A stretch of DNA of 5,555 bases, taken from an uncultured Massilia sp. (GTDB taxonomy: Bacteria > Pseudomonadota > Gammaproteobacteria > Burkholderiales > Burkholderiaceae). The notes under the pieces are model-generated. The model was not told where the DNA came from and did not search any database. It saw only the letters and a program-made list of their open reading frames with translations. The position numbers were made by a program, and so were the translations under genes. Where the stretch lies: assembly GCA_946886065.1 (NCBI GenBank), contig CAMPHU010000287.1, positions 1 to 5,555 on the forward strand. Direction: 5' to 3'. Positions 1-5,093 of this stretch are shown piece by piece (within the stretch, counting starts at the first letter, position 1; each line of letters begins with the position of its first letter).

Positions 1-25
1 GGGCGGGCCGGGCGATCGAGCTCAT
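1..25 (-). CDS. Start of the next gene in the porin operon (5' end only, function unknown)
   Basis: An ATG at 25-23 begins one base after the TGA (29-27) of the small periplasmic protein gene, as TGA-C-ATG. Eight codons are visible, reading MSSIARPA, before the window ends. No good Shine-Dalgarno is seen, so expression would probably depend on translational coupling to the upstream gene. The spacing suggests a third member of the operon. Family members of the two upstream genes are often followed by signalling genes (histidine kinase, GGDEF or EAL proteins), but nothing in eight residues shows what this one is. It could also be a chance ATG. Confidence 0.4.
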
Positions 26-26
26 G

Positions 27-470
27 TCAGCGCAGCACCAGGACCGGGCGCACGCTCGCGTCGAGGGCGCTGCGCTCGATGTAGCCGATCATGGCCGGGT
101 TGTCGGCCACCATGCGCTTGACCGCGGTGTTGTCGGGCGCTTCGCGCGGCGGCTGGCCGCGGCCGGTGAAGACCATCTTCGACCAGTGGGCCTTGAGCAG
201 GGCCGGGGTCTTGCCGGCGACCTGCTGGTAGAACTGGTTGCGCTCCTGCGAGCCGATGCGCTGGTCGAGGGCGACCGCCTCGGCGCCGTCCGGGAAGCGT
301 CCCGACTGGCCGAGGAAGATGGCGGCGATCTGGTCGCTGTTGAGCGCCTGCGCGGGACCGCGCGCCGAGACGATGACGACCAGTTCGGCCGAGGCGTTGG
401 CGCCCGCGCCGAAGCCGAGCGCCAGGGCCAGGCTCAGCGAACCGGGGAGATGACGGAGTCGGAATCCCAT
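27..470 (-). CDS. Small secreted phosphate-type periplasmic binding (PstS-like) protein, single-lobe size
   Basis: The protein has 147 residues. Residues 1-28 look like a Sec signal peptide: basic MGFRLRH, a hydrophobic SLALALGF core and an ANASA cleavage site before ELVVIVS. The mature part matches the short PstS-like family of periplasmic binding proteins: the 'SDQIAAIFLGQSGRFPDG' region at 45-62, ALDQ at 67-70, RNQFYQQVAGK at 77-87, HWSKMVFTGRGQPP at 95-108 and NPAMIGYIERSALD at 124-137. Full PstS proteins are about 320 residues in two lobes; this one is half that and cannot form the usual clamshell alone. The start at 470 is fixed by AGGAG at 474-478, which overlaps the TGA of the porin gene (481-479). 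The two genes are separated by 8 bp and are clearly co-transcribed. Inferred role: periplasmic ligand capture or sensing for phosphate or another oxyanion, working with the porin. The ligand is not provable from sequence. Confidence 0.85.
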   Translation of the reverse strand: MGFRLRHLPGSLSLALALGFGAGANASAELVVIVSARGPAQALNSDQIAAIFLGQSGRFPDGAEAVALDQRIGSQERNQFYQQVAGKTPALLKAHWSKMVFTGRGQPPREAPDNTAVKRMVADNPAMIGYIERSALDASVRPVLVLR

Positions 471-478
471 GCTGCTCC

Positions 479-1735
479 TCAGAATACGAAGTCCAGCGCC
501 ACGCTCGTCACGTGGGCGGCCTCGCCGGAGCGGAACGCCGGCTGCGTGATGGAGAAGAAGCCGCGGGTGCCGTCTTCCGGACGCACGCGTTCGTACTGGG
601 CCTTGAGCGCCATGTTCGGCGCCAGGTCCCAGCGCACGCCGGTGCTCCAGGTGGTCTGGGCGGCCATCGAGAACAGGTAGGCGTTCAGGCCGGCGTTGAG
701 CACGCTTGCGGTGGCGGCCGCGCGCGGCGGCAGGCCGGCCAGGGACAGGCCCGGGTCGGACGCCGCGCTTTCGGCGCGCGAGCGCGCATAGCCGGCATAC
801 GGGGTGAAGGCGCCGAAGCGCATGCCGGCGCCCACGTACATCGCGCTCATGTCGCCCAGCAGGGAGTGGGTGCGGGTGCGCCCGCCTTCGGCGGTGACGA
901 ACCAGTCGCCCGGGTCGTAGCTGGCGCCGGCGGTCAGGATGGTGATGCGCTTGTCGACGATTTCGTAGCGGCGCGCGAGGGCGTCGCCTTGCGGGCCGAA
1001 GGCGCGCAGGGCGGTGAACAGGCCCTTGCCGATGTCGGTGGTGATGCTGGCGGTGCCGGCCGAGATGCGGCCGCTGAACGCGCCTTGCTCGATGCTGTGC
1101 GACAGGCCGGCGATGCCGGAAGCCTTCAGGCGCAGTTCGTTGTACAGGTTCAGGTCGATGTGGCCGGCGAAGGCCTGGGTGGTGTTGCGCAGGGCGCCGC
1201 GGTTCCAGCGCCAGGTGAGGTCGACGCCGTCGCTGCCGCTCAGCGGCTGGCCGCCGTAGACTTCGGCCGGGGTGCGCACCCAGGGCACGGTGTAGCCGAC
1301 CTTGCGGTAGTCCGCCGCCAGGAAGATCGGCAGCGCGATGCGGCCGGCGCGCACGGCGAGGTCCGGGGTGAGCTGGTATTTGACGTTCGCCCATTCCACC
1401 AGCGGGCGATAGCTGCCGTCGAGGCGCTGTTCGCTCACCACTTGCAGCACCGCCGACCAGCGCCCGTAGGAGGCGTCGAGCTGGGCGCCGAAGCGCGTAT
1501 CGACATCCGGGCTCCAGGACTCCGTGTAGCCGGCGCCGTTCGCCTTCAGGGGCGAGGTCGTGAAGTCGGCGTTCGGATTGCTGGAATGGACGGCGCCGAC
1601 CGTCCCGAAGCCGGACAGTTTCCAGGTGAGGCTGGACGGATCGGCGGCTTGGGCCTGGGCGGAAATTCCGCACGCAAGCATGGCGCTGCCGAGCACGGCA
1701 GGGAGCAGCTTGCCGTTTGTGAGTTGCTGATACAT
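479..1735 (-). CDS. Porin-like outer-membrane beta-barrel protein
   Basis: The protein has 418 residues. Residues 1-30 form a signal peptide ending AQAQA before ADPSS. The mature protein is rich in alternating polar/hydrophobic strands with aromatic girdle residues (WKLSGFGTVGAVHSS at 38-52, RFGAQLD, WSAVLQVVSEQRLDG, VEWANVKYQL, AVRAGRIALP). It ends in VALDFVF, the terminal phenylalanine typical of barrel proteins inserted by the BAM complex. Length and layout fit proteobacterial porin-like proteins that sit next to small PstS-like proteins. No transport specificity can be read from the sequence. The start at 1735 is the first ATG after an in-frame stop at 1798-1796 and gives a correctly placed signal peptide, although no good Shine-Dalgarno precedes it. 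It is first in the operon with the small binding protein 8 bp downstream. High GC leaves long open frames on other strands across this gene; none has a signal or domain. Confidence 0.87.
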   Translation of the reverse strand: MYQQLTNGKLLPAVLGSAMLACGISAQAQAADPSSLTWKLSGFGTVGAVHSSNPNADFTTSPLKANGAGYTESWSPDVDTRFGAQLDASYGRWSAVLQVVSEQRLDGSYRPLVEWANVKYQLTPDLAVRAGRIALPIFLAADYRKVGYTVPWVRTPAEVYGGQPLSGSDGVDLTWRWNRGALRNTTQAFAGHIDLNLYNELRLKASGIAGLSHSIEQGAFSGRISAGTASITTDIGKGLFTALRAFGPQGDALARRYEIVDKRITILTAGASYDPGDWFVTAEGGRTRTHSLLGDMSAMYVGAGMRFGAFTPYAGYARSRAESAASDPGLSLAGLPPRAAATASVLNAGLNAYLFSMAAQTTWSTGVRWDLAPNMALKAQYERVRPEDGTRGFFSITQPAFRSGEAAHVTSVALDFVF

Positions 1736-1826
1736 GCTGATGTCGGATAGCGGCCCCGGCAGCCAGAATGATCCGGGAGGAACGATGCGAATGCATCAGT
1801 TCGGTCAAACTTTACCCGCCATGCGT

Positions 1827-1855
1827 ATTTAAGTCGAGAACTTTACGCACGGCAA
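1827..1855 (-). promoter_or_regulatory. Candidate sigma-70 promoter of the porin operon
   Basis: On the minus strand, TTGCCG (1855-1850) is followed after exactly 17 bases by TTAAAT (1832-1827). Each hexamer matches consensus at 4 of 6 positions. It lies about 90 bp upstream of the porin ATG in a relatively AT-rich patch. The predicted leader contains a small hairpin, GATGC-loop-GCATC (1784-1797). This is a pattern match only; no experimental start site can be inferred. Confidence 0.4.
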
Positions 1856-2009
1856 TTAGCCATTCTGACAATGACTGTTGTTTGAAGGCAACGATGCCGC
1901 TCAGCGCCGGCATGTCGCCGAAGAGCGGCAAAGTGGCTTGAAAAGCCGGCATGGCCGCCACGGGCGCTGGCATTCGCTCGGGAAGCCCTCCGGCAGTCTT
2001 CTTCATTCT

Positions 2010-2024
2010 GCGCCGGGTCGGCGC
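2010..2024 (-). terminator. GC hairpin after the PIN gene, possible weak terminator
   Basis: GCGCCG-ACC-CGGCGC forms a 6-bp stem with a 3-base loop about 25 bp past the PIN gene stop. The following bases on the minus strand (AGAATGAAGAAG) contain no T-run, so a classical intrinsic terminator is not supported. It may only pause polymerase or block 3' exonucleases. Confidence 0.25.
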
Positions 2025-2049
2025 GGCCGTATTGGCTGCTGTCGATTGA

Positions 2050-3243
2050 TCAGGTGTCGGCGCTGATATCTGCCGCGTGCGGGACCACAGCCATTATTTC
2101 AGCTTTATCGATGTCGAACTCGATCGATATTTTGCTGTGGCCGCTATCGAGATATTGTGCGTGAGTCGCTAATTCCGCGGCGCTAAAACCGGGATCAAAA
2201 CGGATCTCTGCGTGACCGGCAAAGGCAAAGAATCGATCTTCGGTCAGGTCGTAGAAATTATCCAGCCGCTCCAGGATGTCGATCTCTTCGCGACGCCGTT
2301 TTGGTAATTTATGGAATTCGCCTTGTTCGGCAACGTAATCGATGGAAGCATCGGCCATGAAAAATATCTCTATCGAGAAGTGGCCCTCGTCGATCTGATC
2401 AACTCCTCCGTATTGCATCTCAGAAATTGTTTCTGTGTCGATGAAATAAACGACCGAATTGGATACCGAGCTCAAGCCCAGGACATTTAATCCCGTAATA
2501 TTGTTGCCTTCCACCCGTATGTCCAGGATTCCATCTTCCGAAGAGCAAAGAAACTTGTTTGCATGCTCTTGGAAACTCATGCTGGCGAAAAACCGTTTCA
2601 GTGTTTCGGTACGTTGCGACCGGGCGTCAAGCAGTTTTATCTTCTCTACTATATGGGGCGCCTGAAGATAACTGTCCAGCCCGTCGTACACGGAAACCCC
2701 GTCGAGTTTCTCCAGGTGCTGCCTGAACGCGCCGTCCTTGATGATGACATCGACCGTTCTGGTTTCGCTGACCAGCGCTTCGATACAGGAGTTGATAAAT
2801 GCGTCAGGGAGGTCTGCTCGGTGCTTTGGCTGACGAAAGACGCCACTTCCTGCGAAATAATGATTAAACACTGAATCGAATTGATCAGGGTCGAACTCCA
2901 GGATGTTCGCCTTGGTCGAGTGCTGCCAAACAGCGAAATCTTCTTCGATGGAGGCGCCGAAGTGTTTGGCGACGTTGTTCAGCGTTGCCTGCACTTGTGT
3001 GAGCTCATCATGCATCAGGCTGCGACGCCGTGCCTTCTTTAACATATCTCCGAGTTTGGCATTGATACTTTGGAGGCTGCTCACGCTTTCGGCGTCAATT
3101 TTCGAAAGATATTCCCGCTTGACTAATTGCGGGATAGATATAGAGACTTGATCAAAGCTGGCGAGCCGTGTAAGCAGCTGCATGTTCCGCGAAAACAGAC
3201 CTTCCTGGTGCAGGATGTTTGTGTCCAAAACAACATTAATCAT
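2050..3243 (-). CDS. PIN-domain (PIN-like, DUF4935-type) protein with uncharacterised beta-rich C-terminal half
   Basis: The protein has 397 residues. The N-terminal part (about 1-195) reads as a PIN-like nuclease domain: strand plus D7 in VVLDTNIL, E44 in IPQLVKREYL, D147 (or D144) in HRADLPDAFI, and D170 in VDVIIKDGAF. These are the four acidic positions expected to bind divalent metal in PIN ribonucleases. A charged helical insert (about 46-105, possibly coiled coil) lies between the first two and last two catalytic blocks, as in the larger DUF4935-like branch. Residues about 225-397 appear beta-rich, with alternating strands (FSIEIFFMADASIDYV at 289-304, KISIEFDIDKAEIMAV at 371-386) and an acidic ending; I do not recognise this part. 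The start at 3243 has AAGG six bases upstream (3253-3250). No antitoxin-like partner is adjacent, and the size is far above VapC toxins (about 130 residues). GC is much lower than in flanking genes, suggesting acquisition. Likely an RNA-cleaving or RNA-binding protein, perhaps in defence or stress; the target is unknown. Confidence 0.82.
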   Translation of the reverse strand: MINVVLDTNILHQEGLFSRNMQLLTRLASFDQVSISIPQLVKREYLSKIDAESVSSLQSINAKLGDMLKKARRRSLMHDELTQVQATLNNVAKHFGASIEEDFAVWQHSTKANILEFDPDQFDSVFNHYFAGSGVFRQPKHRADLPDAFINSCIEALVSETRTVDVIIKDGAFRQHLEKLDGVSVYDGLDSYLQAPHIVEKIKLLDARSQRTETLKRFFASMSFQEHANKFLCSSEDGILDIRVEGNNITGLNVLGLSSVSNSVVYFIDTETISEMQYGGVDQIDEGHFSIEIFFMADASIDYVAEQGEFHKLPKRRREEIDILERLDNFYDLTEDRFFAFAGHAEIRFDPGFSAAELATHAQYLDSGHSKISIEFDIDKAEIMAVVPHAADISADT

Positions 3244-3555
3244 TGCTTGCCTTCGAAGTCATTGTGCGGGTCCAGCGGTGCCGAGCGCTTTGGCGTAGAG
3301 CATGCGGCCATTACTGTAATTCATTATAACTTGACATTTTGCAACCGTCTTGGCCTGGAATTTTCGGCTGGGCGTATTTGGCGAATCAGCGCGCGATTGA
3401 CGGCGCTCCATGTGCCGGAACGAAACCGGGACTGAGGGCTGGTCTCTCTCGGCGACGACATCACTTCGCTCGGACCGATTTGGCATGAAACATTGAGTGG
3501 GATTTAATGTTCGCCGCTACTCAGGCAGGAGCGCCCGGTGGCCGGCACAGTGTAT
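3244..3555. other. Intergenic region between the YgjP-like gene and the PIN gene
   Basis: These 312 bases contain the candidate PIN promoter (3323-3351) and a small AT-rich inverted repeat, AACATT (3489-3494) with AATGTT (3506-3511), an 11-base loop apart, about 45 bp beyond the YgjP-like stop. A 75-codon open frame (3259-3486, minus) spans the promoter, lacks a recognisable domain and is judged spurious. Base composition rises towards the high-GC background near 3520, so the right edge of the foreign-looking segment probably falls here. No flanking direct repeat or integrase is seen. Confidence 0.55.
3323..3351 (-). promoter_or_regulatory. Candidate promoter of the PIN gene with perfect -10
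   Basis: The minus strand carries a perfect TATAAT (3328-3323). With a 17-base spacer the -35 would be AAGACG (3351-3346), only 3 of 6 matches but retaining the GAC core. The leader to the PIN start would be about 70 bases. On the opposite strand a perfect TTGACA (3331-3336) overlaps the spacer but has no matching -10 downstream. Confidence 0.45.
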
Positions 3556-4068
3556 TCAGGCCGCCCACAGGCGCTCGCCCGACAGGTCGAGCCAGGTCAG
3601 GTAGAGGCGCAGGTCGAACTCGAGCTGGTGGTAGGCCGGCTCCATCCAGCAGCACAGCTTGTAGAAGGCCTTGTCGTGTTCCTTTTCCTTCAGGTGGGCC
3701 AGTTCGTGGACGGCGATCATGCGCAGAAAGGGCAGCGGCGCGTCGCGGAAGACGGTGCCGATGCGTATCTCGTGCTTGGCCTTGAGGCGGCTGCCCTGGA
3801 CGCGTGAAATCGCCGTGTGCAGGCCGAGGGCATGCTGGATGACCTGGATCTTGCTGTCGTAGGCGACCTTGGAAACGGGATCGGCCTGGCGCAGGTAGGT
3901 GTCCTTCAGTTCCTGCACATAGGCATACAGCGCCTTGTCGGTGCGGATGCCGTGGGCCTCGGGGTAGCGCTGGAGCAGCACTTCGCCGAGCTTGTTCTGG
4001 CCGAGCAGCTGGCGGACCTGGGCGCGCAGGGGTTCGGGGTAGGCGGTCAGGTATTTCAGGGTATGCAT
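3556..4068 (-). CDS. YgjP-like (DUF45/COG1451) zinc metallopeptidase-family protein
   Basis: With the start at 4068 the protein has 170 residues and begins MHTLKYLTAYPEPL, which matches the usual N-terminus of this family. An ATG at 4125 would add 19 residues without family resemblance. The zinc motif is HELAH at 121-125 with a third ligand H131 in HDKAFYKL, i.e. HExxH-x5-H. Family hallmarks around it include SKVAYDSKIQVI (66-77), ALGLHTAISRVQGSRLKAKHEIRI (80-103) and MEPAYHQLEFDLRLYLT (142-158). Family members are small cytosolic proteins with a minimal gluzincin fold; Escherichia coli YgjP is annotated as a UTP pyrophosphatase, so peptidase activity should not be assumed. The gene is 119 bp downstream of the KGG gene. 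No clear Shine-Dalgarno precedes 4068, which leaves the exact start slightly uncertain. Confidence 0.87.
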   Translation of the reverse strand: MHTLKYLTAYPEPLRAQVRQLLGQNKLGEVLLQRYPEAHGIRTDKALYAYVQELKDTYLRQADPVSKVAYDSKIQVIQHALGLHTAISRVQGSRLKAKHEIRIGTVFRDAPLPFLRMIAVHELAHLKEKEHDKAFYKLCCWMEPAYHQLEFDLRLYLTWLDLSGERLWAA

Positions 4069-4153
4069 AGGGCCGAGAATGTAGCACAGGCCCTGCTGCA
4101 AAGGGTGGCAGCGGTATGGCGCCACGACCTCGACCCTGGTGGAGCGTGCACAG

Positions 4154-4173
4154 CCGCCGCCGGGTGGCGGCGG
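4154..4173 (-). terminator. Strong GC hairpin after the KGG gene
   Basis: CCGCCGCC-ACCC-GGCGGCGG forms an 8-bp all-GC stem with a 4-base loop beginning 14 bases after the KGG stop. No T-tract follows on the minus strand (CTGTGCACG), so it is not a textbook intrinsic terminator. It could still stop or stabilise the upstream transcript, and suggests the YgjP-like gene may have its own promoter. Confidence 0.4.
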
Positions 4174-4187
4174 GTCGGGATGGATAC

Positions 4188-4526
4188 TCAGCCTTCTTTT
4201 TCGCCCTGACGGCTGCCCTTGGCGGCGGCAGCGGCTGCCCGCTGGGCCGACTGGCGGCTTTCACCGCCCTTGCGGCCGATATCGGCCATGTGGGCGCGGT
4301 TGCGGCTGACGGCTTCGCCGCCTTTCTGTCCGGCGCGGCGCGCTTCTTCCGAATCGAATTCGTGCGCCGTGCCTTTCTGGTGAGCGGCCTGGCCGCCCTT
4401 GCTTGCTATTTCGCGCTGCTGGTTCTGGTCCATGGCTGCGAACCCGCGCTTGGCGGGCTGGCCGCTTTTCTGCACATTGCCTGGACTGGCCGCGCCCTTG
4501 CTACCGCTTTCCTTGCTAGTCGCCAT
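4188..4526 (-). CDS. KGG-repeat general stress protein (YciG/Con-10-like)
   Basis: The protein has 112 residues, is highly hydrophilic and probably largely disordered. Three KGG motifs lie at 43-45 (EIASKGGQAAH), 68-70 (RAGQKGGEAVS) and 86-88 (IGRKGGES), the hallmark of the KGG (stress-induced bacterial acidophilic) repeat family that includes YciG and fungal Con-10. RGFAAMDQNQQREIA at 27-41 is the typical lead-in to the first repeat. The N-terminus is Ser/Gly/Lys-rich and the C-terminus is an Ala-rich basic tail. The start at 4526 has a near-perfect AAGGAG (4538-4533) six bases upstream, implying strong translation. YciG-type proteins are linked to stationary-phase and osmotic or acid stress, but their molecular action is unknown. 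A sigma-E-like promoter candidate lies upstream, and the phasin gene precedes it by 112 bp on the same strand. Confidence 0.88.
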   Translation of the reverse strand: MATSKESGSKGAASPGNVQKSGQPAKRGFAAMDQNQQREIASKGGQAAHQKGTAHEFDSEEARRAGQKGGEAVSRNRAHMADIGRKGGESRQSAQRAAAAAAKGSRQGEKEG

Positions 4527-4569
4527 GTCGATCTCCTTGTGCCCGTGATGCGGTCTATGGTGTTACCCC

Positions 4570-4590
4570 GAGCGCTTTATGGCTGCGCTC
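4570..4590 (-). repeat. Inverted repeat at the predicted 5' end of the KGG transcript
   Basis: GAGCGC (4590-4585) and GCGCTC (4575-4570) form a perfect 6-bp stem around a 9-base AT-richer loop. It begins about 5 bases after the candidate -10 element, so the stem would sit at the extreme 5' end of the mRNA, where it could protect against decay. Alternatively it might act as a weak end signal for the phasin transcript; no T-run follows. Confidence 0.4.
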
Positions 4591-4595
4591 GTGCG

Positions 4596-4624
4596 TTTAG
4601 AGAGGAGGGGCAGGCGTTAGTTCC
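4596..4624 (-). promoter_or_regulatory. Candidate ECF/sigma-E-like promoter of the KGG gene
   Basis: GGAACTA (4624-4618), 16 bases, then TCTAAA (4601-4596) on the minus strand closely resembles the GGAACTT / TCTAA pattern of RpoE-type ECF sigma factors. The leader would be about 60 bases. A stress-protein gene under such a promoter is plausible. The same geometry is found upstream of the phasin gene. Confidence 0.45.
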
Positions 4625-4638
4625 GTCCGCTGGGGCCT

Positions 4639-5010
4639 TCAGCGCGGCGCGGTATCGCCCGCCGCCTCTCGTGCCGACTGTGCTGGCTGCATCTGCTGGA
4701 TCTGCTGCATCCGGGTGTTGGCCAGCACGCTGAACAGCTGCTGCTGGTAGCTGCGGAAGTGCTCGCCGGCCGGCTGCAGCCGGTGCACGGCGGTGGCGCT
4801 CATCTGGAAGGGATCGGTGCAGGCGGCCAGTTCGCGGCCGGTGTCGATCGCATCGTCGATGGCTTGGCGCGCCATCTGGAGATTCAGGGCGCTGAGGCGC
4901 TCGAACAGGTCGCAGTTGCGCTGCGAGAGCTGGGCCAGGAGCCCGACCTGGGCGTCGAACTGGGAGCGCAGGGCGGGATTGGCGTTGGGAATATCGGGGA
5001 AAGGGAACAT
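4639..5010 (-). CDS. Phasin family protein (short)
   Basis: The protein has 123 residues. It begins MFPFPDI, a common start of betaproteobacterial phasins, and continues as amphipathic helices: SQFDAQVGLLAQLSQRN (16-32), LFERLSALNLQMARQAIDD (35-53), then a TDPFQM segment at 65-70 followed by a second helical region, AGEHFRSYQQQLFSVL (81-96). This order matches the Phasin_2 domain of proteins that coat polyhydroxyalkanoate granules. The C-terminus is Gln/Ala-rich (MQQIQQMQPAQSA). It is shorter than the usual 180-190 residues, lacking most of the C-terminal extension but containing the core. The start at 5010 has GGAG (5019-5016) five bases upstream. No PHA synthase or depolymerase is in the window, so a granule role is inferred from family only; some phasin-like proteins have chaperone-like stress roles. 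Confidence 0.85.
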   Translation of the reverse strand: MFPFPDIPNANPALRSQFDAQVGLLAQLSQRNCDLFERLSALNLQMARQAIDDAIDTGRELAACTDPFQMSATAVHRLQPAGEHFRSYQQQLFSVLANTRMQQIQQMQPAQSAREAAGDTAPR

Positions 5011-5046
5011 GGTCGCTCCATCGAAACCTGCCGTTGCCGGGACCAG

Positions 5047-5074
5047 TAAGACCCGGCGCGGCGAAGGAAGTTCG
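5047..5074 (-). promoter_or_regulatory. Candidate ECF/sigma-E-like promoter of the phasin gene
   Basis: CGAACTT (5074-5068), 15 bases, then GTCTTA (5052-5047) matches the RpoE-type GGAACTT / GTCTAA pattern at 6 of 7 and 5 of 6 positions. The leader would be about 30 bases and contains the Shine-Dalgarno. The motif directly abuts the hairpin that follows the upstream oxidoreductase gene. It is a pattern match and unproven. Confidence 0.38.
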
Positions 5075-5090
5075 TGGGCGGTCCGCCCAC
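5074..5090 (-). terminator. Palindromic hairpin after the oxidoreductase gene
   Basis: GTGGGCGG-A-CCGCCCAC is a near-perfect palindrome (8 bases each side; realistically a 6-bp stem with a 5-base loop) starting 3 bases after the oxidoreductase TAA. Only GAACTTCC follows on the minus strand, so the T-run is poor. It probably marks the 3' end of the oxidoreductase transcript, separating it from the phasin gene. Confidence 0.45.
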
Positions 5091-5093
5091 CCC

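Larger units (their letters stand above)
1736..2049. other. Intergenic region between the PIN gene and the porin operon
   Basis: These 314 bases separate the PIN gene stop from the porin start. They hold a candidate porin promoter (1827-1855), a 5-bp hairpin in the expected leader (1784-1797), a GTCA-TT-GTCA direct repeat (minus strand of 1865-1877) upstream of the promoter, and a GC-rich hairpin (2010-2024) just after the PIN gene. A 64-codon open frame (1812-2006, minus) lacks a Shine-Dalgarno, runs over the promoter and resembles no family I know, so it is not called as a gene. Confidence 0.6.

Noticed and set aside
512..1750. A 412-codon plus-strand frame antisense to the porin gene
   Set aside because: Its Ala/Gly/Arg-rich composition without hydrophobic pattern or motif is expected of the antisense of a GC-rich gene; the minus-strand porin has a signal peptide and a terminal Phe.
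27..1808. A 593-codon open frame on the minus strand covering the small binding protein and the whole porin gene in a different frame
   Set aside because: Only its last 147 codons are real. The upstream part is Arg/Pro/His-rich, typical of an alternative frame of a high-GC gene, and has no domain or signal peptide.
1865..1877. GTCA-TT-GTCA repeats upstream of the porin promoter, considered as a Pho box because of the PstS-like gene
   Set aside because: Pho boxes have CTGTCAT-type repeats 11 bases apart; here the spacing is 6 and the match is partial.
1812..2006. A 64-codon minus-strand frame downstream of the PIN gene, considered as a possible partner or antitoxin
   Set aside because: No Shine-Dalgarno, no recognised domain, overlaps the likely porin promoter, and high-GC composition unlike the PIN gene, so no evidence of a two-gene cassette.
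3259..3486. A 75-codon minus-strand frame upstream of the PIN gene
   Set aside because: It spans the TATAAT element, has no domain and no ribosome binding site.
3489..3511. AACATT/AATGTT inverted repeat as an attachment site or mobile-element end at the edge of the low-GC segment
   Set aside because: Only 6 bp, no matching copy near 1850-2050, and no integrase or transposase in the window.
4069..4125. Longer N-terminus for the YgjP-like protein starting at 4125
   Set aside because: The additional 19 residues have no family similarity, while MHTLKYLTAYPE matches the usual start of the family.
4188..4733. A 205-codon plus-strand frame (4116-4733) with hydrophobic stretches resembling membrane segments
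   Set aside because: It is antisense to the KGG gene, whose KGG repeats, Shine-Dalgarno and start are clear; hydrophobicity arises from the complement of Ala/Lys/Gly-rich codons.
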